From Vannielia litorea (lineage in GTDB: Bacteria > Pseudomonadota > Alphaproteobacteria > Rhodobacterales > Rhodobacteraceae): a stretch of 64,000 nt of DNA. The stretch is from positions 744,001 through 808,000 of the forward strand of contig NZ_JAHVJR010000001.1 of NCBI RefSeq assembly GCF_019801175.1, written 5' to 3'. The first letter of the stretch is position 1. Every line of letters starts with the position of its first letter. Under the pieces are notes generated by a model. It saw nothing but the letters and a program-made list of their open reading frames with translations, was not told the origin of the DNA and ran no database searches. Positions 10,817-18,780 of the stretch are shown in pieces. A program made the translations under genes and the position numbers.

Positions 10817-12285
10817 TGGCCACAAACCTTTCGAATAACACCCTGAACGTGCTGCCCGAGGCCGTGGCTGTGCCCGAGTATGACCGCGGCGCGCTGACCC
10901 CCGGCATCCTGCACATCGGCGTCGGCAACTTTCACCGCGCCCATATGGCCTGGTATCTCGACCGGCTGTTCGCACAGGGCGAGGGGCATGACTGGGCCAT
11001 CGTCGGCGCCGGGATCAAATCGTTCGATGCCGCCAAGCGCGAGGCCCTGAAAGGGCAGGACTGGCTGACCACCGTGGTCGAGCTGGACCCGGCTGCGCTT
11101 ACCGCCCGCGTGACCGGCGCGATGGTGGATTTCTGCGAGATCGACAGCGCCGCGCTCACCGCCCGGCTGACCGATCCGGCCATCCGCATCGTCTCGCTCA
11201 CAGTCACCGAGGGCGGGTATTTCGTGGATGCCGAGACCGACGGCTTTGACAGCGCGCACCACGAGATCGTGGATGATGCGCAAACGCCGGATGATCCGAA
11301 AACCGTTTTTGGCCTGTTGGTCAAAGGCTTGAAGGCCAGACGTGACGCAGGGCTTGAACCCTTCACCGTGATGTCTTGCGATAACCTCCCCGAGAACGGC
11401 CATGTCGCCAAGGCCGCCGTCGTGGGCATGGCCGAGCTGGTGGACCCGGAACTGGCCGAGTGGATCGCCGCCAATGTGGCCTTCCCCTGTGGCATGGTCG
11501 ATTGCATCACGCCCGCCACCGGCCCGCGCGAGATTGCGCTGGTGAAGGAGACCTTCGGCGTCGACGACAAGGCCCCAGTGGTCTGCGAGCCGTTCCGCCA
11601 GTGGGTGCTGGAAGACAGCTTCCCACAAGGCCGCCCGGCGCTGGAGAAAGTGGGCGTGGAGTTCGTGCCCGATGTCGCGCCGTACGAAACGATGAAGCTG
11701 CGCATCCTCAACGCGGGACACGCGGCCATCGCCTACCCCTCGGCGCTGTTGGGCCATCACTTCGTGCATGAGGGGATGCAGGACGCCGATGTAACCGCAT
11801 GGCTGAAGGCTCTGATGCGGGCCGAGGTGATCCCGGTGTTGCCGGAGATCAGCGGTGTCGACTTTGACGCCTACCTCGAAAAATGCGCCGAGCGCTTTGC
11901 CAACCCCGAGGTCGGCGATACCATCGCCCGGCTCTGCCTCGATGGGTCCAACCGCCAGCCGAAGTTCGTTCTTCCCACCGTCCGCGAGGCGCTGGAGGCG
12001 GGCAGTGCCATTCAGGGCCTCGCGCTCGAAGTGGCACTCTGGTGCCGCTACTGCGCCGAGACCACCAAGGGCGAGATCACCTTGGAAGACGAGCGCGCCC
12101 CGGCCCTGCAGGCCGCCGCGCTCAAGGCGCAAACCGACCCCTCGGCCTTTCTTGCGCTCACCGATATCTTCGGCCGTCTCGGCGAGGCACCGCGCTTTGT
12201 CGAGGCCCTCGCGGCGGCGCTGGCGGAGCTGGAGCAAAAGGGCGTGCGGGCGGTGTTGCGGGAGTATGTGGCGGCGCAGGCCTAG
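10816..12285 (+). CDS. mtlK: Mannitol 2-dehydrogenase (long-chain polyol dehydrogenase)
   Basis: The ATG at 10816 shares its A with the smoS stop (TGATG). The 489-residue product is a polyol-specific long-chain dehydrogenase. It has an N-terminal nucleotide-binding segment GILHIGVGNFHRAHMAWYLD and the catalytic-site region ETMKLRILNAGHAAIAYPSA, which holds the conserved lysine and the NxxH motif. It converts D-mannitol to D-fructose, and probably D-arabinitol to xylulose, with NAD+. It is the last gene of the operon here. The fructokinase and xylulokinase genes that follow in some relatives are absent, and a convergent gene starts 10 bp beyond the stop. Confidence 0.93.
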   Translation: MATNLSNNTLNVLPEAVAVPEYDRGALTPGILHIGVGNFHRAHMAWYLDRLFAQGEGHDWAIVGAGIKSFDAAKREALKGQDWLTTVVELDPAALTARVTGAMVDFCEIDSAALTARLTDPAIRIVSLTVTEGGYFVDAETDGFDSAHHEIVDDAQTPDDPKTVFGLLVKGLKARRDAGLEPFTVMSCDNLPENGHVAKAAVVGMAELVDPELAEWIAANVAFPCGMVDCITPATGPREIALVKETFGVDDKAPVVCEPFRQWVLEDSFPQGRPALEKVGVEFVPDVAPYETMKLRILNAGHAAIAYPSALLGHHFVHEGMQDADVTAWLKALMRAEVIPVLPEISGVDFDAYLEKCAERFANPEVGDTIARLCLDGSNRQPKFVLPTVREALEAGSAIQGLALEVALWCRYCAETTKGEITLEDERAPALQAAALKAQTDPSAFLALTDIFGRLGEAPRFVEALAAALAELEQKGVRAVLREYVAAQA

Positions 12286-12295
12286 CCCTGCGTCC

Positions 12296-13330
12296 TCACG
12301 GCGTTCCGGCGGGCCGGAAGCTCTCTGACCAGACCTGCAGCATCAGCGCCCGGCGGTTCGGGTCACGCGCCACCAGCAGCACCGGCGAAAGCGGGATGAA
12401 CCTGCGGGCCGAGCTGGGCAGGCCGGTTTCCTCGGCGTCCATGTCGATCACCAGCCCGGCGCTGGCGAGCAGCGATTGGGCCTCCGCCCCGAGCAGAAAA
12501 TCCAGCAGCCGCGCCGAGGCCCCGGCCTGCGCCGCGCCGCGCGGGATCATGTAGCCGCGCGAAAGAACCAGCGTGTAATCCTCCGGCAGCACCACGCCCA
12601 CCTTGGGCGTGCCCGCGCTGGCCACGTAGGAGCCGAGCACGTTGTAGGCGATCAGGTAGCGCCCCTCGGCCACGCCCGAGATGATCTCGGCCGAGCAGCA
12701 GGTCGCCACGGCATCGACCCGGCTGAAACCCTCCAGCAGCGCGCCGAAGGTGGTCGCCTCCAGACTGTCGGAGTAGGCGAAGAGGTAGCCCAGCCCGCTC
12801 TCGGCGATGTCATAGGTAGCGATCCGGCCGCGGAAGGTGCCGGGCCGCTCGCGCAGCGCGTCAAGCAGGGCAAAGCGACTGCGCGGCACGTCCTCGGCAT
12901 CCAGCAGTTCGGCGTTGTAGGCGATCACCGCAGGCTCGGTGGTCACGCCCCAAAGCTCGTCGCGCCAGCGCCGGGAGGCGGGCAGGGCGGCGGTGGCCTC
13001 GGACCGGTGCGGCGCGGCGCAGGCGGCATTCACCAGCCAGACCATCTGCTGCACGGCGGAGGAGAGCACCGCATCGGCGGGCGGGCGGCCCTCCTGGCAA
13101 TCGGCGCGGCTGATCTCGAAGAGGTCGTTCGAGCCCCATTGCTCATAGCGGATAGCCAGCTCCGGGCTGAGCGCGGCGAAGCGCTCCATCACCGGGCGGA
13201 TGATGCCGATATCGGTGGTCGATCGGATCAGGAAGGGCGTCTCGCCCGCGCCGAACTGCGCAGTCGCCTCCTGTGCCGCACCAGTGGCCGGGGCGAGGAG
13301 CAGGGCGAGAAGGGCGATGAGTCGCCTCAT
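12296..13330 (-). CDS. Periplasmic ABC-type binding protein linked to TctDE
   Basis: This 344-residue product has a signal peptide (MRRLIALLALLLAPATGAA, cleavage before QEAT). It has the fold pattern of Fe3+/sulfate-type solute-binding proteins, for example FLIRSTTDIGIIRPVMERFA and GVTTEPAVIAYNAELL. It has no permease or ATPase partner. Its ATG overlaps the end of the histidine-kinase gene (ATGA at 13327-13330), so it is produced with the two-component system. That position resembles PgtC, the periplasmic accessory of the PgtA-PgtB system. It may bind a ligand and present it to the sensor. The role is inferred. Confidence 0.75.
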   Translation of the reverse strand: MRRLIALLALLLAPATGAAQEATAQFGAGETPFLIRSTTDIGIIRPVMERFAALSPELAIRYEQWGSNDLFEISRADCQEGRPPADAVLSSAVQQMVWLVNAACAAPHRSEATAALPASRRWRDELWGVTTEPAVIAYNAELLDAEDVPRSRFALLDALRERPGTFRGRIATYDIAESGLGYLFAYSDSLEATTFGALLEGFSRVDAVATCCSAEIISGVAEGRYLIAYNVLGSYVASAGTPKVGVVLPEDYTLVLSRGYMIPRGAAQAGASARLLDFLLGAEAQSLLASAGLVIDMDAEETGLPSSARRFIPLSPVLLVARDPNRRALMLQVWSESFRPAGTP

Positions 13331-14727
13331 GGGTGCGCCTCCTCGGCAGGCAGCACGAGGGCAGCGCGAAAGCCGGTCTCGCTCGCTCCCATCTCGACCC
13401 GCCCGCCAAAGGCAGAGGCCACCTTGGCCACGATTGAAAGCCCCACGCCGCTGCCCTGTTCGCGGCTGTCAGCGCTGCGGTTGAACCGCTCTCCGAGGTG
13501 GGCGATCACTTCGGGCGCGGGGCCGGGGCCGCTGTCTTCCACCCAAAGCACCGCCTCCCTGCCGCGCTGCTCCGCCCCGATGGAGACCGGCGCCTGCCCG
13601 TGCCGCAGGGCGTTGTTCAGCAGGTTGTGCGCTGCCTCTTGCAGCGAGAAGGCATCGGCCCGCACCATCACAGGTGCATCCCCGATCTGCAGCCGCAGCT
13701 CCGCCTCGGGCCGCAGCACCGACTGGTCATCCCGCTCCATGACCTCAAGCGCCACCTCGCGCAGGTCCACCGGCGTGCGCGGGGCGCTGTCGGTGCGGTG
13801 GACGACAAGCGCGCGGGAGAGGAGCTGGTCGAGCAGGGTGCGCAGCGAACGGGTGCGGGCGAGCAGCCGGGCGAGGGCGCGCTCGCGCGCCTCTTCGCTC
13901 TGTTCCTCTGCCGCGCTCTCGCCATGCACCTGAATTGCCGCGACCGGGGTGCGCAACTGGTGCGCGGTGTCGGAGATCAGCGTGCGCATTGCCTCTACCT
14001 GCCCGTCGAGCCGCCCCATGAAGCGGTTCACCGCGCCCAGCATCACGCCCAGCTCGCGGGGCAGGGCCTCGGCGGGCATCGGGGTGAGGTCATAGGGGTC
14101 GCGGCGGGAGAGGTCGGCCACCAGCGCATCGAGCGGGCGCAGCGCCGAGCGGACGACGAGCGCGGCCAGCAGGGTCAGCAGCAGCCCGGCGGCGGCCATC
14201 GGCAGCAGCGCGTCGAGCATCAGATCGGTGGTCATCGCGTTGCGGGCGCGCAGGGTCTGGCCCACCACCACCTCCACCGCGCCGGAAAAGTCGCGCTCGG
14301 CAAAGCTGCGCGAGAGCCGCACGAAGCGGGCCTCCTCGCCGCTCAGCGTGCCGGTGAAGAAGGTCGCGCCAACGCTGGCGGGCTGGTCCGGCGCAGGCAC
14401 GGTGTGGGCCGGGTCGAGCGCGGTGATCAGTGCGCCGCCGGGCCCGGTGACGGCGTAATACACCCGGTCGTCCGGGGCCTGCGCCAGCAGCTCGAAGGCC
14501 GAAACTGGGAGGTCCACCAGCGGCGTGCCCTGCTGGATGCGGATGGCGGCGGCAATGTCGCTGGCGGCGCCAAAGAGGATCCGGTCGTAGGATTGCCGGG
14601 CGGCGGCCCGCGTGTTCCACCAGATCGAGCCGGCCACCAGCAGCCCGCCCACCAGCAGGATCACCAGCACCGTGCCCAGCACGCGGGCGGTAAGGCTCAG
14701 GCCCGCTTTACCGCGCCCGTCAGTCAT
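13327..14727 (-). CDS. tctE: Sensor histidine kinase, TctE type
   Basis: The ATG at 14727 is chosen because upstream codons in frame look like non-coding extension and this start overlaps the regulator stop by 8 bp. The 466-residue kinase has a first membrane helix (ARVLGTVLVILLVGGLLVAG), a periplasmic region of about 120 residues, a second helix (PMAAAGLLLTLLAALVVRSAL), and HAMP-like and dimerisation segments. The phospho-accepting histidine is H256 in SDTAHQLRTPVA. An N box (HNLLNNALRHG) and G boxes (VEDSGPGP, GSGVGLSIV) follow. TctE-like sensors detect tricarboxylates and phosphorylate TctD; the divergent tctCBA genes support this. Confidence 0.9.
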   Translation of the reverse strand: MTDGRGKAGLSLTARVLGTVLVILLVGGLLVAGSIWWNTRAAARQSYDRILFGAASDIAAAIRIQQGTPLVDLPVSAFELLAQAPDDRVYYAVTGPGGALITALDPAHTVPAPDQPASVGATFFTGTLSGEEARFVRLSRSFAERDFSGAVEVVVGQTLRARNAMTTDLMLDALLPMAAAGLLLTLLAALVVRSALRPLDALVADLSRRDPYDLTPMPAEALPRELGVMLGAVNRFMGRLDGQVEAMRTLISDTAHQLRTPVAAIQVHGESAAEEQSEEARERALARLLARTRSLRTLLDQLLSRALVVHRTDSAPRTPVDLREVALEVMERDDQSVLRPEAELRLQIGDAPVMVRADAFSLQEAAHNLLNNALRHGQAPVSIGAEQRGREAVLWVEDSGPGPAPEVIAHLGERFNRSADSREQGSGVGLSIVAKVASAFGGRVEMGASETGFRAALVLPAEEAHP

Positions 14728-15391
14728 CGAGCCCGATCCGGTAGCCCACCCCGCGCCGGGTCGAGATGGCCACGCCCGAGCCGGTGAACTTCTTGCGCAG
14801 GCGGGCAATGTAAAGCTCGATCGCGTTCACCCCCACGTCGGCATCCTCGAACCCGTAGAGCGAATCGTAGAGCCGCGTCTTCGACAGATACTGCCCGGCG
14901 TGGCGGATCAGCATGTCGAGCAGAGCGGCCTCGCGGCGGGTGAGGGCAAGCTGGGTGCCGCCCAGCCGCGCTGAGCGGTCGCGCGGCGCATAGGTGAGGG
15001 GGCCGAGGGTGATGGTCTCTTCCTTGCGGTCGGCTTCGCGCCGGACGAGGGCGCGCAGCCGGGCCTCCAGCTCACGCTGGTCGAAGGGCTTGCCGAGGTA
15101 GTCATCGGCGCCCTGATCGAGCGCGGTGATCCGGTCGTCGACCGAGGTGAGGGCGGTCAGCATGAGCACCGGCGTGCGATCGGCCTCGGCGCGGACCTCG
15201 CGCAGCAGGGTCAGGCCGGAGCCGTCGGGCAGGTTGATGTCGAGGATGAGCGCGTCGTAGCGCTGGACGGCGCGGTAATCGCGCGCATCGGCGAGCGAGG
15301 GGGCGAGGTCGCAGACAATGCCGGAGCGGGCGAGGTGGGCCACCACCCCCTCGGCCAGATCCTCGGCATCCTCCACCATCAACAGCCGCAT
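14720..15391 (-). CDS. tctD: OmpR-family response regulator, TctD type
   Basis: The start at 15391 gives a 223-residue protein beginning MRLLMVEDAEDL, a typical receiver first strand. The receiver has the acidic pair E7/D8, the phosphorylation site D51 (LILDINLPDGSG), a Thr in LMLTAL and Lys in DDYLGKPFD. A winged-helix DNA-binding domain follows (LTRREAALLDMLIRH, ending TRRGVGYRIGLDD). It is divergent from tctC across a 176-bp gap that holds a perfect inverted repeat and is expected to activate the transporter genes. Confidence 0.92.
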   Translation of the reverse strand: MRLLMVEDAEDLAEGVVAHLARSGIVCDLAPSLADARDYRAVQRYDALILDINLPDGSGLTLLREVRAEADRTPVLMLTALTSVDDRITALDQGADDYLGKPFDQRELEARLRALVRREADRKEETITLGPLTYAPRDRSARLGGTQLALTRREAALLDMLIRHAGQYLSKTRLYDSLYGFEDADVGVNAIELYIARLRKKFTGSGVAISTRRGVGYRIGLDD

Positions 15392-15418
15392 CGCGCCAGC
15401 ACTCCTCCGCGCCTTTTT

Positions 15419-15445
15419 CAACCTGTCGCCCGGGGTGACAGGTTG
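15419..15445. promoter_or_regulatory. Inverted repeat in the tctD-tctC divergent gap, candidate operator
   Basis: CAACCTGTC (15419-15427) and GACAGGTTG (15437-15445) form a perfect 9-bp inverted repeat with a 9-bp centre. It is close to the tctD start (28 bp upstream) and 123 bp upstream of tctC. Its placement between the divergent regulator and target genes makes it a candidate TctD site or autoregulatory element. OmpR-family proteins more often use direct repeats, so another regulator is possible. Confidence 0.45.
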
Positions 15446-15567
15446 ATGACAGCAACAAGCGATACACATCCTCAACCCGCAGGAAAAGGGGCCGCCGTGC
15501 CCGCTGCCCTTGCGGGGCATCATCCGGCGCGTGGGAGTGCGCCGGTCACGACGTGAGGAGGACTCTT

Positions 15568-16560
15568 ATGAAAACGTCTATCATCCGTGCGGCCATGGCC
15601 GTTGCGGCCCTTGGCCTTGCCGGCACCGCCCATGCAGAGAGCCACGGCTTCAGCCCCGAGAACCCCGAGTGCATCGCCCCCGCAAACCCGGGCGGCGGCT
15701 GGGACTTCACCTGCCGTCAGGTGGGCAAGTCGCTTCAGGATCAGGGCCTGATCGAAAAGACCATGCAGGTCGTCAACCTCGCCGGTGGCGGCGGTGGCGT
15801 GGCCTTTGCCGAAGTCGTCAACAAGCGCGGCGATGACAACGACCTGATCGTTGCCGCCTCGTCGGCCACCGCGACCCGCCTCGCGCAGGGCGCCTATCCG
15901 GGCAACACCATGGACCAGGTCCGCTGGCTCGCCTCCATCGGTGCCGACTACGGCGTGATCGCCGTGGCTGCGGACAGCGAGATCACCACGCTGCCCGCGC
16001 TGCTCGACGCCATCAAATCCGACCCGGCCTCGATCTCCGTGGCGGGCGGCTCCGCCGTGGGCGGCTGGGACCACCTGAAGGTGCTGATCGCGGCCAACGC
16101 CTATGGCATCGAAGATGTCCGCTCGGTCAAGTACATCGCCTTCGACGGCGGCGGCGAGGCCGTGACCCAGCTGCTGGCCGGCTCCGTGCAGGCCTTCACC
16201 GGTGACATCTCCGAAGCCAAAGGCTTCGTTGACAGCGGCGACATCAAGGTGATCGCGGTTCTGGCGCCCGAGCGCCTCGGTGGCGAGTTCTCCGAGATGC
16301 CCACCGCCAAGGAGCAGGGCGTGGACGCTATCGGTGCCAATTGGCGCGGCTTCTATGCCCCCGCCGGCATGAGCGACGAGGCCTATGACGCATGGGTCAG
16401 CAAGATCGCCGACCTCTACGCCTCCGACGAGTGGAAAGAGATCATGGCCGCCAACGGCCTGGCTCCGCTCGACCTTCAGGGCGCCGACTTCCAGAACTTC
16501 GTGTCTGACTCGGTGGCCCAGATCCAGTCGATCTCCAAGGAAATCGGCATCATCAAATAA
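15568..16560 (+). CDS. tctC: Tripartite tricarboxylate transporter, substrate-binding protein
   Basis: The ATG at 15568 has GAGGAGG (15554-15560) upstream and yields a signal peptide MKTSIIRAAMAVAALGLAGTAHA with cleavage before ESHGF. The mature protein has TTT-family marks: the P-GGGWDFTCRQVG loop near residue 45 and VNLAGGGGGVAFAEVV, typical of binding proteins that hold carboxylates through glycine-rich loops. Length is 330 residues, normal for the family. It captures citrate-like tricarboxylates in the periplasm. A strong terminator-like hairpin follows, so it is probably expressed above tctBA. Confidence 0.92.
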   Translation: MKTSIIRAAMAVAALGLAGTAHAESHGFSPENPECIAPANPGGGWDFTCRQVGKSLQDQGLIEKTMQVVNLAGGGGGVAFAEVVNKRGDDNDLIVAASSATATRLAQGAYPGNTMDQVRWLASIGADYGVIAVAADSEITTLPALLDAIKSDPASISVAGGSAVGGWDHLKVLIAANAYGIEDVRSVKYIAFDGGGEAVTQLLAGSVQAFTGDISEAKGFVDSGDIKVIAVLAPERLGGEFSEMPTAKEQGVDAIGANWRGFYAPAGMSDEAYDAWVSKIADLYASDEWKEIMAANGLAPLDLQGADFQNFVSDSVAQIQSISKEIGIIK

Positions 16561-16573
16561 ATCCACCACAGGT

Positions 16574-16606
16574 GGGCGGCAGGCTCCGGTCTGCCGCCCG
16601 CTTTTT
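16574..16606 (+). terminator. Intrinsic-terminator-like hairpin between tctC and tctB
   Basis: GGGCGGCAG (16574-16582) pairs perfectly with CTGCCGCCC (16591-16599) around an 8-nt loop and is followed by GC and a run of five T. It begins 14 bp after the tctC stop and ends 21 bp before tctB. Such a structure would end most transcripts after tctC and let a fraction read through to tctBA, matching the higher need for binding protein. Confidence 0.82.
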
Positions 16607-16626
16607 CCTACTTTGGGGGACGGGCC

Positions 16627-17178
16627 ATGAGCGACCGTATATTCGGTGGTTTCGGCGTGCTGCTGGCGGTGTTCTACGCCTGGGCCGCGCTGCAAACCGA
16701 AGAGAGCTTTCTGAGCGATGCCGTGGGGCCAAAGGCCTTTCCGGTGATCATTGCAATCATTCTGGGTCTGTCCTCGGCGGTCATCGCCCTGCGCCCCGAT
16801 CCCGAGCCGGTCTGGCCCCCGCTGGCCCGGCTCGCCGAGATCGGCGCGGCAGCGGTGGTGATGATCCTCTACGCCCAGTTTCTGCCCGAAGCGGGCTTCA
16901 TCATCGCAACCGCATTGGCGGCCATGTACCTGACATGGCGGCTTGGCTCGCCGGTGGTGCAGTCGGTCGTGATCGGCGCGCTGACGGCGCTGGTCATCTA
17001 CATCATCTTCCACGCGGTTCTGGGCCTCTCGCTCGCCCGCGGCCCGCTCGACGCCTATGTCGACGCGGTGGTGGACCCGGTGCTCGGGGCCATCGGAGCC
17101 TTCTTTGAAATGTTCGGTGGCAGCGGGGCCGAAGAGGCCGCGCCCGAAGCAACCGGCGCGACTGGCGCGGGAGACTGA
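16627..17178 (+). CDS. tctB: Tripartite tricarboxylate transporter, small membrane subunit
   Basis: The 183-residue protein has four predicted membrane helices, starting IFGGFGVLLAVFYAWAAL. It also carries the conserved FLSDAVGPKAFPVIIAIIL segment seen in TctB proteins. Its C-terminus is a short acidic/alanine tail after PVLGAIGAFFEMF, which is longer than usual. GGGGGAC stands before the ATG. It lies 2 bp before tctA, as expected for the two membrane subunits of the complex. Confidence 0.9.
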   Translation: MSDRIFGGFGVLLAVFYAWAALQTEESFLSDAVGPKAFPVIIAIILGLSSAVIALRPDPEPVWPPLARLAEIGAAAVVMILYAQFLPEAGFIIATALAAMYLTWRLGSPVVQSVVIGALTALVIYIIFHAVLGLSLARGPLDAYVDAVVDPVLGAIGAFFEMFGGSGAEEAAPEATGATGAGD

Positions 17179-17180
17179 CA

Positions 17181-18716
17181 ATGGATCTCTGGGCAAACCT
17201 CTACGGCGGTTTTGAAATCGCTCTGACATGGCAGAACCTCGGCCTCGCGCTGCTGGGCTGCTTCCTTGGCACCATCATGGGCGCGCTGCCGGGCCTCGGC
17301 CCGTCGAACGGCGTGGCCATCCTGATCCCGCTGGCCTTCACCCTCGGGCTGGATGCGACCTCGTCGCTCATCCTGCTCACCGCCGTCTATTACGGCGCAA
17401 TGTATGGCGGGCGGATCAGCTCGATCCTGCTCAACATTCCGGGCGACGAGCCTGCGATGATGACCTGTCTCGACGGCTACCCGATGGCCCGCAAGGGCAT
17501 GGCGGGCGAGGCGCTGGCGCTCTCGGGCATCGCCTCCTTCGTCGGGGCGTTCCTCGCCACTTGGGGCCTGATCCTGCTGGCGCCCCAGCTGGTGAAGCTG
17601 GCGCTGCTCTTCGGCCCGGCCGAATACTTCGCCCTCTTCGCGCTGGCCTTCGCCACGCTCGGCGGCGTCTCCTCGACCAACCAGGCCAAATCGGCCTTCG
17701 CCGCCATGCTGGGCCTCGGCCTCGCCATGATCGGGGTTGATACGCAAACCGGCGTGCCGCGCCTGACCTTTGGCGAAGTCCACCTCTATGACGGGCTGGA
17801 CTTCCTCGTCGCCATCGTCGGGCTCTTCGCCCTGTCGGAGGTGTTCGTCTTCCTCGAGCACCGCCACGGTTCTGCCGATGCGGAGGAGAGCAAGGTGAAG
17901 GTGGGCCGCATCGTGCCGCCCATGCCGATGGTCATCAAGACCATCCCGACCATGCTGCGCACCTCCTTCCTCGGCTTCGTCGCGGGCGTTCTGCCCGGGG
18001 CAGGGGCCTCGCTCGGCAGCTTCATCAGCTACTCGATGGAGAAGAAGCTGGTGGACAAAGAGGGCACCTTCGGCACCGGCGACCCGCGCGGCGTGGCCGC
18101 TCCCGAGGCGGGCAACAACGCCGCTGCCGGTGGCGCGCTGGTGCCCATGCTGGCGCTCGGCGTGCCCGGCTCCGGTACCACCGCGGTGCTGCTGGCCGTG
18201 CTGCTATCGCTCAACATCACCCCCGGCCCGCTGCTGTTCCAGAACAACCCCGATGTGGTTTGGGGCCTGATCGCGGCGCTCTTCATCGGCAACCTGATGC
18301 TGCTGGCGATGAACATCCCGATGGTGGGCCTCTTCACCCGCGTCCTGCTGATCCCGCCGCGCATCCTGATGCCGGTGGTGGCGATGGTGAGCTTCGTCGG
18401 CATCTACGGCATCTCGGGCTCGTCCTTCGACCTGCTGGTGATGATCGCCTTCGGTCTTGCCGGGTGGATCCTGCGCAAGCTCGACGTGCCGCTGGTTCCG
18501 GTGATCCTTGGCACGCTCTTGGGCAACACGATGGAGAACAACCTGCGCCGCGCGGTGACCATCGACAACGGCAACTGGTGGACGCTGGTAGACAGCCCGC
18601 TTGCCATCACTCTCTGGGCGATCGCCATCGCAGGCTTCATCCTGCCGGTCTTCGTCGGCAAAGTGGTGAAGGCCCGGATGCAGCGCCGGGACGAGGAAGG
18701 CTCGCTGAGCGACTGA
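17181..18716 (+). CDS. tctA: Tripartite tricarboxylate transporter, large membrane subunit
   Basis: A 511-residue, highly hydrophobic protein of the TctA family. The diagnostic glycine-rich loops are present in both halves: GTIMGALPGLGPSNGVAILI near residue 30 and GFVAGVLPGAGASLGSFISY near 265. ALGVPGSGTTAVLLAVLL is also seen. Around a dozen helices are expected. It forms the ion-driven channel with TctB and accepts substrate from TctC. It ends with a short charged tail (KARMQRRDEEGSLSD). Confidence 0.94.
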   Translation: MDLWANLYGGFEIALTWQNLGLALLGCFLGTIMGALPGLGPSNGVAILIPLAFTLGLDATSSLILLTAVYYGAMYGGRISSILLNIPGDEPAMMTCLDGYPMARKGMAGEALALSGIASFVGAFLATWGLILLAPQLVKLALLFGPAEYFALFALAFATLGGVSSTNQAKSAFAAMLGLGLAMIGVDTQTGVPRLTFGEVHLYDGLDFLVAIVGLFALSEVFVFLEHRHGSADAEESKVKVGRIVPPMPMVIKTIPTMLRTSFLGFVAGVLPGAGASLGSFISYSMEKKLVDKEGTFGTGDPRGVAAPEAGNNAAAGGALVPMLALGVPGSGTTAVLLAVLLSLNITPGPLLFQNNPDVVWGLIAALFIGNLMLLAMNIPMVGLFTRVLLIPPRILMPVVAMVSFVGIYGISGSSFDLLVMIAFGLAGWILRKLDVPLVPVILGTLLGNTMENNLRRAVTIDNGNWWTLVDSPLAITLWAIAIAGFILPVFVGKVVKARMQRRDEEGSLSD

Positions 18717-18746
18717 CGCGCGGTCCTGCGCGGCGGGGGAAGGTCA

Positions 18747-18769
18747 GCTCCGGGTTCACCAAAGCAGGA
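18747..18769. repeat. Short copy of the intergenic core repeat
   Basis: The 64-bp gap between convergent tctA and the TonB-like gene carries CTCCGGGTTCACCAAAGCAG and continues GA. This is nearly identical to the core inside the long elements at 3785-3807 and 52227-52249. Here the flanking hairpins of the long copies are missing. Confidence 0.75.
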
Positions 18770-18780
18770 CCGGGGCTGCC

